The notes beneath the pieces were generated by a model that was not told the DNA's origin, searched no databases, and saw only the letters and a program-made list of their open reading frames with translations. A stretch of DNA of 64,000 nt from JBMOLL01 sp049325415 (lineage in GTDB: Bacteria; Bacteroidota; Bacteroidia; Bacteroidales; GCA-2748055), in assembly GCA_049325415.1 (NCBI GenBank), contig JBMOLL010000069.1:1-64000 (forward strand), in the 5' to 3' direction. Of this stretch, positions 1-8,672 are shown one piece after another (the stretch's first letter is position 1; every line of letters begins with the position of its first letter). Both the position numbers and the translations under genes were made by a program.

Positions 1-4
1 AAAC

Positions 5-763
5 GTGAAACAGATTCTGGGTATTATTCCGGCACGCTATGCATCGACCCGTTTCCCCGGGAAGCCGCTGGCCCTGATCGCCAACAAACCAATGATCCAG
101 TGGGTATATGAGCGCTCGGCACCCGCCTTCAGCGATCTCTGTGTCGCCACGGATGATGACCGGATCAGTGCCGCAGTTAAGGCTTTCGGAGGCCGGGTAG
201 TGATGACAGCACCCTCGCATTCCAGCGGCACGGAACGCTGTCGCGAAGCCCTTGACATCCTCAGCCGGGAAAGCGGGAAAAACTTCACACATGTGGTAAA
301 TATCCAGGGCGATGAGCCCCTGATCAGCGAACAGCCGATCCATGAACTGCTGAGCTGTTTCGATCTTCCCGGGGTGGATATTGCCACCCTGGTCCAGCCC
401 CTGTCCCCGAACGATGACCTTTTCAGTGAGAATCTGGTTAAAGTGGTTACCGACAGGAATTTCAGAGCACTGTATTTCTCCCGGGCACCTATACCCTGGA
501 GGCGGGGTGCGGCAAAGGAGGAATGGACCCGGACGAATATCTATCTGAAACATATAGGGATCTATTCTTACCGTTCAGAGGTGCTCCGGGAGATTGCCGG
601 AATGGCTCCTACACCGCTTGAGATTTCGGAATCGCTGGAACAACTCCGATGGCTCGAAAACGGAAAAGTGATCCAGACCCGGCTGACGGCCCATGAGTCA
701 CTGGGGGTAGATACGCCGGACGACCTGGAGAAAGTCGTGGGCCGGATCATGGAACAGCTCTGA
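5..763 (+). CDS. kdsB: 3-deoxy-manno-octulosonate cytidylyltransferase (CMP-KDO synthetase)
   Basis: Activates KDO with CTP to give CMP-KDO, the donor for lipid A-core assembly; cytoplasmic. The 252-residue length is normal for KdsB. The N-terminal nucleotide-binding signature IIPARYASTRFPGKPL is at residues 7-22, and the conserved NIQGDEP segment, which binds CTP and metal in the family, lies near residue 99. The start is GTG at position 5, which fits the family N-terminus (MKQILGIIPARYAS), so the gene is complete even though it begins at the window edge. It is convergent with the permease gene that ends 6 bases later. Its upstream context is outside the window. Identification is firm. Confidence 0.96.
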   Translation: MKQILGIIPARYASTRFPGKPLALIANKPMIQWVYERSAPAFSDLCVATDDDRISAAVKAFGGRVVMTAPSHSSGTERCREALDILSRESGKNFTHVVNIQGDEPLISEQPIHELLSCFDLPGVDIATLVQPLSPNDDLFSENLVKVVTDRNFRALYFSRAPIPWRRGAAKEEWTRTNIYLKHIGIYSYRSEVLREIAGMAPTPLEISESLEQLRWLENGKVIQTRLTAHESLGVDTPDDLEKVVGRIMEQL

Positions 764-768
764 GCACT

Positions 769-3213
769 TTATTCGTAATGAAGGGCATCGACAGGATTCG
801 AACGTGCTGCCCGGATAGCCTGGAATGAGACCGTGGCGAGAGCGATGAGCAGGGCCGCGGCGGCAGCAATAATAAAGAGCCAGGGCCTGAAACCAATGTT
901 ATAGGGGAAATCGGCCAGCCAGCCCTGCATGAAATAAAATGCCAGGATCCATGCCAGCATAACCGAAAAGCCCATCAGTATAAGGATCTCACGGGAAACG
1001 ATGAATAACACATCGCGCGCACGTGCTCCCATCGCCTTCCTGATCCCGATCTCCTTGGTACGGCGCTGGGTATTAAAGAGGGTCAGCCCGAACAGCCCCA
1101 TACAGGCGATGAAAATAGCCAGCAGACTGAACATCAGTGAAACTCTACCTGTACGCTTTTCTTCCTTGTAATAACTGTTGAGCTCATCGTTGAGGAAAAA
1201 GAACTGGAAAGGCTCTCCAAGGGTCATTTTACTCCATACCTGCTGGATCTGTACCAGGGTCTTCTTAACCTCTTTCTCACCGGGTCTAAGCCGGATGGAA
1301 ATATAACCGCTCCAGGCACTGTTGGCTGTTTTGTTGATCAGCATGTAGGGACCAATCGGCTCTTTGAGACTGCTGTGATGAAAATCCTTCACCACTCCGA
1401 TGATCCGCATCTCGGTCATTACCCCGTTCTCATCCGGTTCAAGTATCGCACTGCTGAGAGGATCGCTGATACTATAGCGATCAACAGCCGACTGGTTGAT
1501 CACCACTGCCGTGGAATCGCCAGGTATATCCGGATCAAAGTAGCGTCCGGAAACAAGCTCAAGACCATAGGTGTTCAGGAAGTTCTGATCGGCATAGTTC
1601 AGTGCAAACAGGAAATTCTGCGACCTGTCCCTGCCTTTCATCCTGAACGATGCCGTGTTGTTGTTATAGCCGAGGTAAGTTGTGGAATTGCTGGCTGCAA
1701 TAACGCCCGGGATCTTCTCCACCTGCCGGCAGAATAACTGCAGATCATCGCCCAGCGGATAGACCCTTTTGAGTACGACCAGGTGTTCCTTGTCGAAGCC
1801 CAGGTCCTTGCGCAGCATGTAGCGTACCTGCAGGCTCACGATCAGTGTACCGATAATGATGGCAACGGAAATGGTGAACTGTACCACGACCATAATACTC
1901 CGGAATATTCCGGAACGATGGCCACGGATCAGGGCTCCCTTAATGCCTTCGATCGGCTCATACCGGGCCAGGAAAAGAGCCGGGTACATACCCGACAACA
2001 GGCCGATCAGCAGGGCCATGAAGAGCATCGAGAAAACAAAGTACCCTTTCCAGACCCTTGAAAAGCTGAGCTGCATATCCATGGCGCTGTTAAACCAGGG
2101 AAGACAGATCTCCACAATAAAGAGCGCCAGCATAATGGCCAGAAAGCTCAGAAAAATCGATTCGGTAAGAAACTGCAGGATAAGCTGGCGCCTGTCGGAA
2201 CCTACGACCTTTCTCAGCCCGATCTCCCGCACCCTCACCGAGGCCCGTGCGGTAGCCAGGTTCATAAAATTAATGCTCGCGATGATCAGGATGAAGAACG
2301 CGATCATGGAAAAAATATAGATATAGGCTTTATCATTGACAGGTCTGAAACAGATCTCCCCCCCTACTTCAATATCGGGGTTCAGGTGGATATCCTTCAG
2401 GGGCTGGAGATAAACCCCGTAACTGTTCCCTCCGGCCTGCCACTCCTCCGGACCCACGCCCAGAAAGGTCTCCAGCTCACCCCGGATGTTTGCCAGCAGG
2501 ACCTCGCTCATCTTTTCCTCCACCTTCCCGTAATCGGCCCGAGGATCAAGAAGCAGGTAAGTATAAATGGAGTTCATGAACCAGTTCACATCCATGGAAT
2601 AATCAAGGGTGACCATGGAGGCAATAAAATCACAGAAGAAATGGGAGTTTTCCGGCAACTCCTCCATCACCCCGGTGACCTTGTAATAATTACTGTCCCG
2701 GTTGATGGTAAGCAGCTTCCCGATCGGGTCCTCATCCCCGAAGTATCTTCGGGCCTTTGCTTCAGTGAGCACTATCGACCGGGGCTCCTTCAGCGCTGTC
2801 TCCGGATCGCCTTTCACCATCCGGATACTGAAAATATCAAAAATACTGCTGTCGGCAAACATGAAGTGATCTTCGATATACTTCTCCCCACCCGACCAGA
2901 TCAGCTGCTGGTTGTAAATGTCGAAGCGCACATAATTCTCGATTTCCGGGATCTCCTCGGCAAAGGTTGGGCCCATTACCATGCTCGTCCAGGCTCCCCT
3001 GAACTCCTGCTCCCCGATCCTTCCGTCGACATACATCCTGTAAATCCTGTCGCTCTTCTCATGAAAACGATCGAAGCTAAGTTCCCCGGATATAAACAAA
3101 AGGATGAGAATGGCGCTGGCAAAACCAATGGCCAGTCCTGATATATTGATCAGGGAAAAGATCTGATTCTTCCTGATATTTCTGAGTGCTACCTTAAAAA
3201 AATTCTGCCACAT
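769..3213 (-). CDS. ABC transporter permease, MacB/FtsX type with two FtsX modules
   Basis: An 814-residue inner-membrane permease of the MacB/FtsX (type VII, mechanotransmission) class. An N-terminal membrane segment lies at about residues 18-42. It is followed by a MacB-like periplasmic core (about 45-250), a three-helix FtsX block (about 295-440), a second periplasmic core (about 445-660) and a final FtsX block (about 690-810). Conserved cytoplasmic motifs REIGLRKVVG and KEIGIRKAMGA precede the helices of the two blocks. In Bacteroidota such 800-residue permeases usually work with a separate ATPase, but none is adjacent here. The substrate is unknown; peptide or lipoprotein export and envelope-stress roles are typical of the family. 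Confidence 0.9.
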   Translation of the reverse strand: MWQNFFKVALRNIRKNQIFSLINISGLAIGFASAILILLFISGELSFDRFHEKSDRIYRMYVDGRIGEQEFRGAWTSMVMGPTFAEEIPEIENYVRFDIYNQQLIWSGGEKYIEDHFMFADSSIFDIFSIRMVKGDPETALKEPRSIVLTEAKARRYFGDEDPIGKLLTINRDSNYYKVTGVMEELPENSHFFCDFIASMVTLDYSMDVNWFMNSIYTYLLLDPRADYGKVEEKMSEVLLANIRGELETFLGVGPEEWQAGGNSYGVYLQPLKDIHLNPDIEVGGEICFRPVNDKAYIYIFSMIAFFILIIASINFMNLATARASVRVREIGLRKVVGSDRRQLILQFLTESIFLSFLAIMLALFIVEICLPWFNSAMDMQLSFSRVWKGYFVFSMLFMALLIGLLSGMYPALFLARYEPIEGIKGALIRGHRSGIFRSIMVVVQFTISVAIIIGTLIVSLQVRYMLRKDLGFDKEHLVVLKRVYPLGDDLQLFCRQVEKIPGVIAASNSTTYLGYNNNTASFRMKGRDRSQNFLFALNYADQNFLNTYGLELVSGRYFDPDIPGDSTAVVINQSAVDRYSISDPLSSAILEPDENGVMTEMRIIGVVKDFHHSSLKEPIGPYMLINKTANSAWSGYISIRLRPGEKEVKKTLVQIQQVWSKMTLGEPFQFFFLNDELNSYYKEEKRTGRVSLMFSLLAIFIACMGLFGLTLFNTQRRTKEIGIRKAMGARARDVLFIVSREILILMGFSVMLAWILAFYFMQGWLADFPYNIGFRPWLFIIAAAAALLIALATVSFQAIRAARSNPVDALHYE

Positions 3214-3357
3214 GCAGTGCAGTTTGAAAATAATCTAACACGTTTTGTGCCAATTCATTTAATAAGCTGATAAACTAAAAATTATCCTGCGCGCCGCCTG
3301 TCGGCACGGTGAGGGATATTGTTCGCTTTTGCAACAGGGCTGTCCGAAAGAGGACAA

Positions 3358-3870
3358 TCAGAGGCTGAAGGTAACACAAAAGGAATATACAGAAAATTCG
3401 TCGGAGATTTTTTTGAAAGAGTATTCAAGATTATGCCCCGAAGTCTTTGCCATCTCGATAAAACCCAGGCCCGCACCTCCCTTGGGAGAAAAATGGCCGT
3501 TGGTAATGGTTTCCCTGTACAGGGCCTTCAGCTCTTCCCGGGTTTTATTATTGACCCGGTCAATCTTGGTCGAGAGGACCTCGATGTCTGAATTATGCAC
3601 GGGATTGGTCGTTTCCAGGCGAATATATTGCTGGTTGGCTACAAGCCGGAAGGTCGGGGCGTATTTACGGGAGATGTCCGGGTTTTTATTGAAGCGGTCG
3701 CTGTACTTGTAAATGTTTTCAAGGGCCTCAATCATTACCGATATCAGCTTTTTATAGGTATTAAAGGAGATGTTGTTCTCCTGTGCCTTATACTTGAATT
3801 GCGTAAGCAGCCTGTCTATTGTACTGAAAGTGAGCGGGCCTTCATACGACAGAATTGACATCTCCGCCAT
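3358..3870 (-). CDS. SiaB family protein kinase (DUF6272), HATPase-like
   Basis: A 170-residue soluble protein resembling the SiaB family. In Pseudomonas, SiaB phosphorylates the STAS-type anti-anti-sigma-like protein SiaC and is opposed by a PP2C phosphatase. Visible features are an N-terminal region with LSYEGPLTFSTID, an N-box-like helix EALENIYKYSDR (about residues 48-59) and a glycine-rich GGAGLGFIEMAKTS segment (about 131-144), as expected for a GHKL fold. No SiaC/STAS or PP2C partner is visible in the window. The gene is 23 bases downstream of rnhA on the same strand and may share its transcript. The function is inferred from the family. Confidence 0.7.
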   Translation of the reverse strand: MAEMSILSYEGPLTFSTIDRLLTQFKYKAQENNISFNTYKKLISVMIEALENIYKYSDRFNKNPDISRKYAPTFRLVANQQYIRLETTNPVHNSDIEVLSTKIDRVNNKTREELKALYRETITNGHFSPKGGAGLGFIEMAKTSGHNLEYSFKKISDEFSVYSFCVTFSL

Positions 3871-3893
3871 TGGCTACCATAATTTTCGGTAAG

Positions 3894-4382
3894 TTAAAAA
3901 AAAGAAATTAATTTTTCATCTTCTCCCAGAATATAGCCTTCATCCTCTTTCAGATCAGCGGAATGACTGGCTTCTACCGCCAGCCGGTCACACCTTTCAT
4001 TCTCCTTGTTATCAGCATGTCCTTTAACCCAGATAAACTCGGGTCTGTAAATATCGTAAAGTTCAATAAATTTTTTCCAGAGATCGACATTTTTAACTTT
4101 TTTGAAGCTCCTTCGCTTCCAGTTCTCCAGCCAGCCCTGGTTCACCGCATCCGACACATAGCGGGAATCGGTATACACCCTGATCTGAAGATCACTCCTC
4201 TTCAGCGCCTCAAGCCCCCTGATCACCGCCAGCAATTCCATCCGGTTGTTGGTGGTATGACGGTAGCCTTCCGAAAGTTCCTTCCTGTGATGGCCTGCCA
4301 TCATCACAACGCCGTAGCCACCGGGACCAGGGTTTCCGCTGGCAGCGCCATCCGTGTATATCTCCACCAGTTTATTTTGCAT
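3894..4382 (-). CDS. rnhA: ribonuclease HI
   Basis: Cleaves the RNA strand of RNA-DNA hybrids in the cytoplasm. The start at 4382 gives a 162-residue protein beginning MQNKLVEIYTDGAASGNPG; a longer in-frame start at 4415 would add 11 hydrophobic residues not seen in the family. The catalytic DEDD set is visible: Asp in IYTDGAASG, Glu in NNRMELLAVIRGLEAL, Asp in RVYTDSRYV, and a C-terminal Asp in ENERCDRLA. A basic helix region KRRSFKKVKN precedes WVKGHADN, as in E. coli RNase HI. The start sits inside the hairpin region that probably terminates the upstream S46 peptidase transcript. Confidence 0.94.
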   Translation of the reverse strand: MQNKLVEIYTDGAASGNPGPGGYGVVMMAGHHRKELSEGYRHTTNNRMELLAVIRGLEALKRSDLQIRVYTDSRYVSDAVNQGWLENWKRRSFKKVKNVDLWKKFIELYDIYRPEFIWVKGHADNKENERCDRLAVEASHSADLKEDEGYILGEDEKLISFF

Positions 4383-4390
4383 CTCCCAAA

Positions 4391-4484
4391 ATAGAAAAAA
4401 AAACAGGGCCGGCAAACGGTACGGGAAAAAGTCGTGCGGAAAAATTTCCGAACCAACTTCTCTCCGTCGATTTACCGGCCCTGT
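4391..4484 (-). terminator. long-stem intrinsic terminator of the S46 peptidase gene
   Basis: Ten bases at 4403-4412 (acagggccgg) pair perfectly with 4475-4484, and three more pairs follow after one mismatch. Read on the minus strand, the hairpin is followed by a T-run (complement of 4394-4403). It lies just past the peptidase stop at 4498. The loop is long (about 62 nt), so efficiency is uncertain. The right edge of the structure overlaps the rnhA start region. Confidence 0.55.
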
Positions 4485-4497
4485 GTTGTTGCAGTTC

Positions 4498-6654
4498 TTA
4501 CCTTACAAGGGTCATCTCATCCACCAGATGAGAAGCTCCTGCGAATTTATCGATCACAAAAAGTACGTAACGGATATCCACACAGATACATTTCTGAAGC
4601 TCCGGTTCAAAAGCGACATCACCGCTCATGGCTTCCCAGTTTCCATCGAAAGCAATACCGATGAGTTCACCTTTTTTGTTCATCACGGGACTTCCTGAGT
4701 TTCCACCTGTGATATCGTTATTGGTGGTAAAACATACCCTCATCTCACCATCCTGGGCATAGGGTCCGAAATCCTTTTTGTTGTAAAGGTCCTTCAGCTT
4801 ATCGGCAACCACAAACTCATAGTTGTCAGGATCTTCCTTCTCCATCACACCTTTCAGGGTTGTATAATAGCTGTAACGGACAGCATCGCGGGCAACGTAA
4901 TCGCCCACTTTTCCGTAGGTCAGCCTCATGGTTGAGTTGGCATCGGGATAGAATTCATGATCGGGCTGCATCTCAATCCTGCCGGCCAGATAGAGCCTGA
5001 TGCCTTTGGAGAACTGGTCGTTGTACTTCATCAATCCGCCCCTGACCGAGATTACCTTGGCCACGATGCTGTTGGCGGCAACGAATACCGGATCTTTTTC
5101 CAGTACGGCTTTCTTCGGATTGTCAAGGAAGACATTCATCTTTGCCTCATCCAGCAGAACGGTCTTTTTGAAATAATTATCAACGTATTTCTCCACATTG
5201 CCTTTGTACTTGGTTTTGATCTCCTTCACCACCTCGGGCTGATATTCCTCCCCGAGGTCGGAGATGATCAGTTTCAGCATGGCAATGGTAATTTTCCTGT
5301 CGGTTTCCATGTTGTAATCCTTGAAGAAATCGGCTGAAGCAGCACGGATATCATCAACGACATTTTTCAACTGTTCCTCGTTATAATCGGGATCACTGAG
5401 CACTCCGTTCAGATCCCTGAAATTCAGGGCCCACATGGTCGATTCCATTCCCCTGAGCAGGCACTCACTGATATACTGGTAGGCATTCTCATAAGGTTTG
5501 CGCCCTTCCACGGCATCCCGGATAAGCCCGAGAGCCTCACCGTATGTGGCCTGGCGGACAGGATCCTGCATCAGCCAGTCGGTAAAGGCTTTTTCTTCGC
5601 CTTCTTTTTTCGCTACCACGTTCAGATCAATCAGACCTTTTGACTGACCGATGCTGTATTTCCAGTAATTGCTTGATCTTGAATATTTTGATGCATACTG
5701 TATCCGGATTTTCGCATCCTTCTGCATATCTTCCATCATGATATCCTGACGGATCCCGCGGATCTTGATCCTGTTCGGATGCTCTACTTCCAGCAGATCC
5801 TTAACCTCCCAGGAGGTCATGTACCGGTCGGTACTTCCGGGGAAACCCATGACCATGGCAAAATCATCCATGTTATACCCGCCAAGCGAAACTTTCAGGT
5901 AATTTTTGGGTTTCAGGGGAATATTTTCGGGGGAGTAGTCGGCCGGACTGCCATCGGGCGCCGTATATACCCTGAACATGGAAAAATCGCCCGTATGACG
6001 GGGCCACATCCAGTTATCGGTATCGGCACCAAACTTACCGATCGATTCAGGCGGTGCACCAACCAGACGTACGTCGCGGAAGGTCTCCATAACAAACAGG
6101 AAATAACGGTTACCGTTGAACATTGCTCTAACATAAGCCTCATAATGAGTTCCTTCAATGGCTTCGTCTTCCAGCTTTCCGGAAACGGTGCGGATAATCT
6201 CCTGCCTTTTGCCTTCGCTCATGTCATCGGTAATACCGGCCAGGACCTGGTCGGTAACCTCACTCATTTTTACGAGGAAGGAAATGGTCTTTCCTTCGTT
6301 GGGAAGCTCTTCTTCCCTGCTCATGGCCCAGAATCCGTCTTTCAGGTAATCATGCTCCACCGAACTGTGATACTGGATCTCATCATAACCGCAATGGTGA
6401 TTCGTCAGGATCAATCCTTCGGATGACACCAGTTCAGCCGTACAGGAACCGTAATCCAGGGCTCCGACTGCGTCTTTCAGACTCGCGTTGTTAATACTGT
6501 AGATCTGGTCAGCCGACAGTTCAAAGCCCATGGCCTGCATCTCGTCGATGTTCAGATTCTGGATGAGGCTCAGCAGCCACATACCTTCGTCAGCTTTCAC
6601 ATTAACCTGCAGAATCAGCAGGAATGCCAGCATCAATTTGAAAACTTTCTTCAT
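4498..6654 (-). CDS. S46 family dipeptidyl peptidase, DPP7-type
   Basis: Periplasmic serine exopeptidase that releases dipeptides from oligopeptide N-termini. The 718-residue protein has a signal peptide (residues 1-21) ending in KADEGMWLL, the usual mature start of S46 enzymes. The trypsin-like double barrel carries the catalytic His in LTNHHCGY (86/87), Asp in GADTDNWMW, and Ser655 in GGNSGSPVMN. The specificity segment reads FDGNWEAMSGD; the Gly there is the DPP7-type residue for hydrophobic P1 side chains, whereas DPP11 has Arg at this place for Asp/Glu. A monocistronic arrangement is likely, with a hairpin terminator downstream. It points to peptide-based nutrition. Confidence 0.93.
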   Translation of the reverse strand: MKKVFKLMLAFLLILQVNVKADEGMWLLSLIQNLNIDEMQAMGFELSADQIYSINNASLKDAVGALDYGSCTAELVSSEGLILTNHHCGYDEIQYHSSVEHDYLKDGFWAMSREEELPNEGKTISFLVKMSEVTDQVLAGITDDMSEGKRQEIIRTVSGKLEDEAIEGTHYEAYVRAMFNGNRYFLFVMETFRDVRLVGAPPESIGKFGADTDNWMWPRHTGDFSMFRVYTAPDGSPADYSPENIPLKPKNYLKVSLGGYNMDDFAMVMGFPGSTDRYMTSWEVKDLLEVEHPNRIKIRGIRQDIMMEDMQKDAKIRIQYASKYSRSSNYWKYSIGQSKGLIDLNVVAKKEGEEKAFTDWLMQDPVRQATYGEALGLIRDAVEGRKPYENAYQYISECLLRGMESTMWALNFRDLNGVLSDPDYNEEQLKNVVDDIRAASADFFKDYNMETDRKITIAMLKLIISDLGEEYQPEVVKEIKTKYKGNVEKYVDNYFKKTVLLDEAKMNVFLDNPKKAVLEKDPVFVAANSIVAKVISVRGGLMKYNDQFSKGIRLYLAGRIEMQPDHEFYPDANSTMRLTYGKVGDYVARDAVRYSYYTTLKGVMEKEDPDNYEFVVADKLKDLYNKKDFGPYAQDGEMRVCFTTNNDITGGNSGSPVMNKKGELIGIAFDGNWEAMSGDVAFEPELQKCICVDIRYVLFVIDKFAGASHLVDEMTLVR

Positions 6655-6810
6655 TAGCTATAATTTATTTGACATATAACAATAAACTTTCAGCCGGTTC
6701 CCTTTCTTGCATTTCAGGGTCCGGGCCGACTATTTTTATCCTCGCGGATAAACGGATGATTTCACAAAGATGAAAAAAAACTTTTTAGAATGATCGCTGC
6801 GTCCGGTTTT

Positions 6811-7431
6811 TTACAACAGGTCGCCGGGCACCAGAAAATCGAGGCTCAACTGTTCGTCAAGCAGTCTGAATGTCTTGCGGTGATAAGGACTCACTCCCGC
6901 TGCAGCAATGGCTTTCCGGTGTTCGGCGGTCGGGTAGCCCATGTTCTGTCGCCAGTGATATACGGGATATTCCCGGTCGATTTTTTCCATGAATTCATCC
7001 CGGTGGGTCTTGGCCAGGACCGAAGCCGCAGCGATCGAGCTGAAGCGCCCGTCGCCTTTGACAAAGCAATGATGGGGAATAGTCCTGTATGGAAAAAACC
7101 TGTTCCCGTCGATCAGGATTTCATCGGGTCGGAGCGAAAGCCGGTCCAGGGCACAATGCATGGCCTTTATGGAGGACTTGAGGATGTTAATCCGGTCGAT
7201 CTCGTCATTATCAATCATCGCAACAGCCCAGGCCAGCGCTTTTTCCTCAATCTCTCCCCTCAGGTAATCACGTTGCTTTTTTGAAATCTGCTTGGAATCA
7301 TTAAGGATGGGATGCGTATAGCCTTCAGGTAGGATTACCGCAGCAGCAAATACCGGACCGGCCAGGGCTCCCCGCCCGGCTTCATCACAACCGGCTTCAA
7401 TAATACCGGGTTTATGGAATGATTCAAGCAT
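6811..7431 (-). CDS. rnhB: ribonuclease HII
   Basis: Removes misincorporated ribonucleotides and RNA primers from DNA. The 206-residue length is normal. The N-terminal catalytic motif GCDEAGRGALAGPV (residues 18-31) supplies the Asp-Glu pair, LIDGNRFFP supplies the next Asp, and ASVLAKTHRDEFM the last conserved region. The start overlaps the last 8 bases of the upstream glycosyltransferase gene, so the two are probably translated from one mRNA. A conserved C-terminal YPTAEHRKAIAAAG segment is present. Confidence 0.95.
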   Translation of the reverse strand: MLESFHKPGIIEAGCDEAGRGALAGPVFAAAVILPEGYTHPILNDSKQISKKQRDYLRGEIEEKALAWAVAMIDNDEIDRINILKSSIKAMHCALDRLSLRPDEILIDGNRFFPYRTIPHHCFVKGDGRFSSIAAASVLAKTHRDEFMEKIDREYPVYHWRQNMGYPTAEHRKAIAAAGVSPYHRKTFRLLDEQLSLDFLVPGDLL

Positions 7432-8557
7432 GCTGCTGAAGCACTTTTTCCACGGTCGACCAGAGTGCCTGTGCGGTATTGTCCCAGCTGTAAAGCTTTC
7501 TTCTCGCCCTTCCCTTCAGCACAAGGTCTTCACGCAGACCCGGTTCTTTCACAAGGCGGACCATGGCATCCCTGATGCTTCCCGGACTTTCCGGGTTGAC
7601 ATATAATGCTGCATCGCCGGCAATTTCAGGCAAACTGGTAACATTGGAAGTGATCACGGGAATCTCACTACGCATGGCTTCAATAAGAGGTATTCCAAAG
7701 CCCTCGAAGAAAGGTACAAATGTGAGGGCAAACGCGGCCCCGAGGAGGTCCTTGAGCTCCTCACTCGACAAACGACCGGTAAAGATCACATCCTTTCGGT
7801 AGGGCATGCTTTCTAGCTGATCCTCGATTGGCCGGGTAAAAAAGAATTTCTCGCCAACAATGATCAGTTTAAAGTCGCCCTTATTTTCCTCCCGGAATAA
7901 CTGGAAGGCACGGAGGAGATTCCTGACGTTTTTCCTGGGATGCAGGTTTCCCACAAAAATGAAATAGGGCGCACCGTCGGCATACTTCTTCCTGACCTTT
8001 TCCTTCTGCAACTCCGGAATCGGTTCATACATCTCATTTGCACCGTTGTAAACCAGGTCGATCTTTTCCTCCGCGATATCGTAATGATTGATGATGTCCC
8101 TCCTTGAATATTCCGATACGGTCGCCAGCCGGGCCGCCTTTCGGGCAAAGCGCGGAAAATAATAGCGGTAATACCTCCTGTTGAAAAATGGGAGGTCTTC
8201 CGGACGGTGATGGAAATTGATGTCGTGGATCACCCCTACCTGAGGTACTTTGCTGGTCATGGAAAGAAAACCATCGGTCGACAGAAAGATATCGGCACCC
8301 AGCCGTCGCAGAACGGAGGGCACGGATATTTCAAACCAGATCATCCATAAAAGAGGATGACGGGTTGGGGGATGCACGATCACAGGAGTCACATTCTCGC
8401 TGAATACAAGTTCCTTACTGAACTTCCGGTCGAAAATAAAATAAAACTGGTGTTCCGGATGACTGCTCGTAATGCGCCTGAGGGTTTCATAGGTAAACCA
8501 TCCAATTCCGTCCAGTCTACCCGGGATCATCAAACGGGTGTTAACCGCTATCTTCAT
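7424..8557 (-). CDS. glycosyltransferase family 4 (GT-B fold)
   Basis: A 377-residue cytoplasmic or membrane-associated transferase of the GT4/Glycos_transf_1 class. The N-terminal domain carries the acceptor half. The C-terminal donor-binding half contains FVGNLHPRKNVRNLLRAF (about residues 202-219) and the E-x7-E region FVPFFEGFGIPLIEAM (about 280-295), where the two Glu contact the nucleotide sugar. It overlaps rnhB and is divergent from the flippase gene, which suggests a role in surface polysaccharide or lipopolysaccharide assembly. The donor and acceptor cannot be read from sequence. Confidence 0.9.
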   Translation of the reverse strand: MKIAVNTRLMIPGRLDGIGWFTYETLRRITSSHPEHQFYFIFDRKFSKELVFSENVTPVIVHPPTRHPLLWMIWFEISVPSVLRRLGADIFLSTDGFLSMTSKVPQVGVIHDINFHHRPEDLPFFNRRYYRYYFPRFARKAARLATVSEYSRRDIINHYDIAEEKIDLVYNGANEMYEPIPELQKEKVRKKYADGAPYFIFVGNLHPRKNVRNLLRAFQLFREENKGDFKLIIVGEKFFFTRPIEDQLESMPYRKDVIFTGRLSSEELKDLLGAAFALTFVPFFEGFGIPLIEAMRSEIPVITSNVTSLPEIAGDAALYVNPESPGSIRDAMVRLVKEPGLREDLVLKGRARRKLYSWDNTAQALWSTVEKVLQQHA

Positions 8558-8612
8558 TATATCAACACTTTAACTAATCAGAACCCCTGATGTAAATATG
8601 GGGCGAAACTAT

Positions 8613-8620
8613 TACATTTG
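8613..8620 (+). promoter_or_regulatory. putative Bacteroidota -7 element upstream of the flippase gene
   Basis: TACATTTG matches the Bacteroidota -7 consensus TAnnTTTG. It lies 52 bases before the TTG start of the flippase gene. No clear -33 TTTG element was found at the usual distance, so this is a partial match. Confidence 0.4.
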
Positions 8621-8672
8621 TAGTGAAATAAAAAATTTTTCTCCATTCGCTTTGGAAATAAATCACTGACTT

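Noticed and set aside
2386..3141. 251-codon plus-strand ORF opposite the ABC permease
   Set aside because: Antisense shadow of a clear FtsX/MacB gene; no family features.
6728..6758. Terminator for rnhB at the tttatcc/ggataaa hairpin
   Set aside because: A 7-base stem is present but there is no T-run on the minus strand after it; too weak to call.
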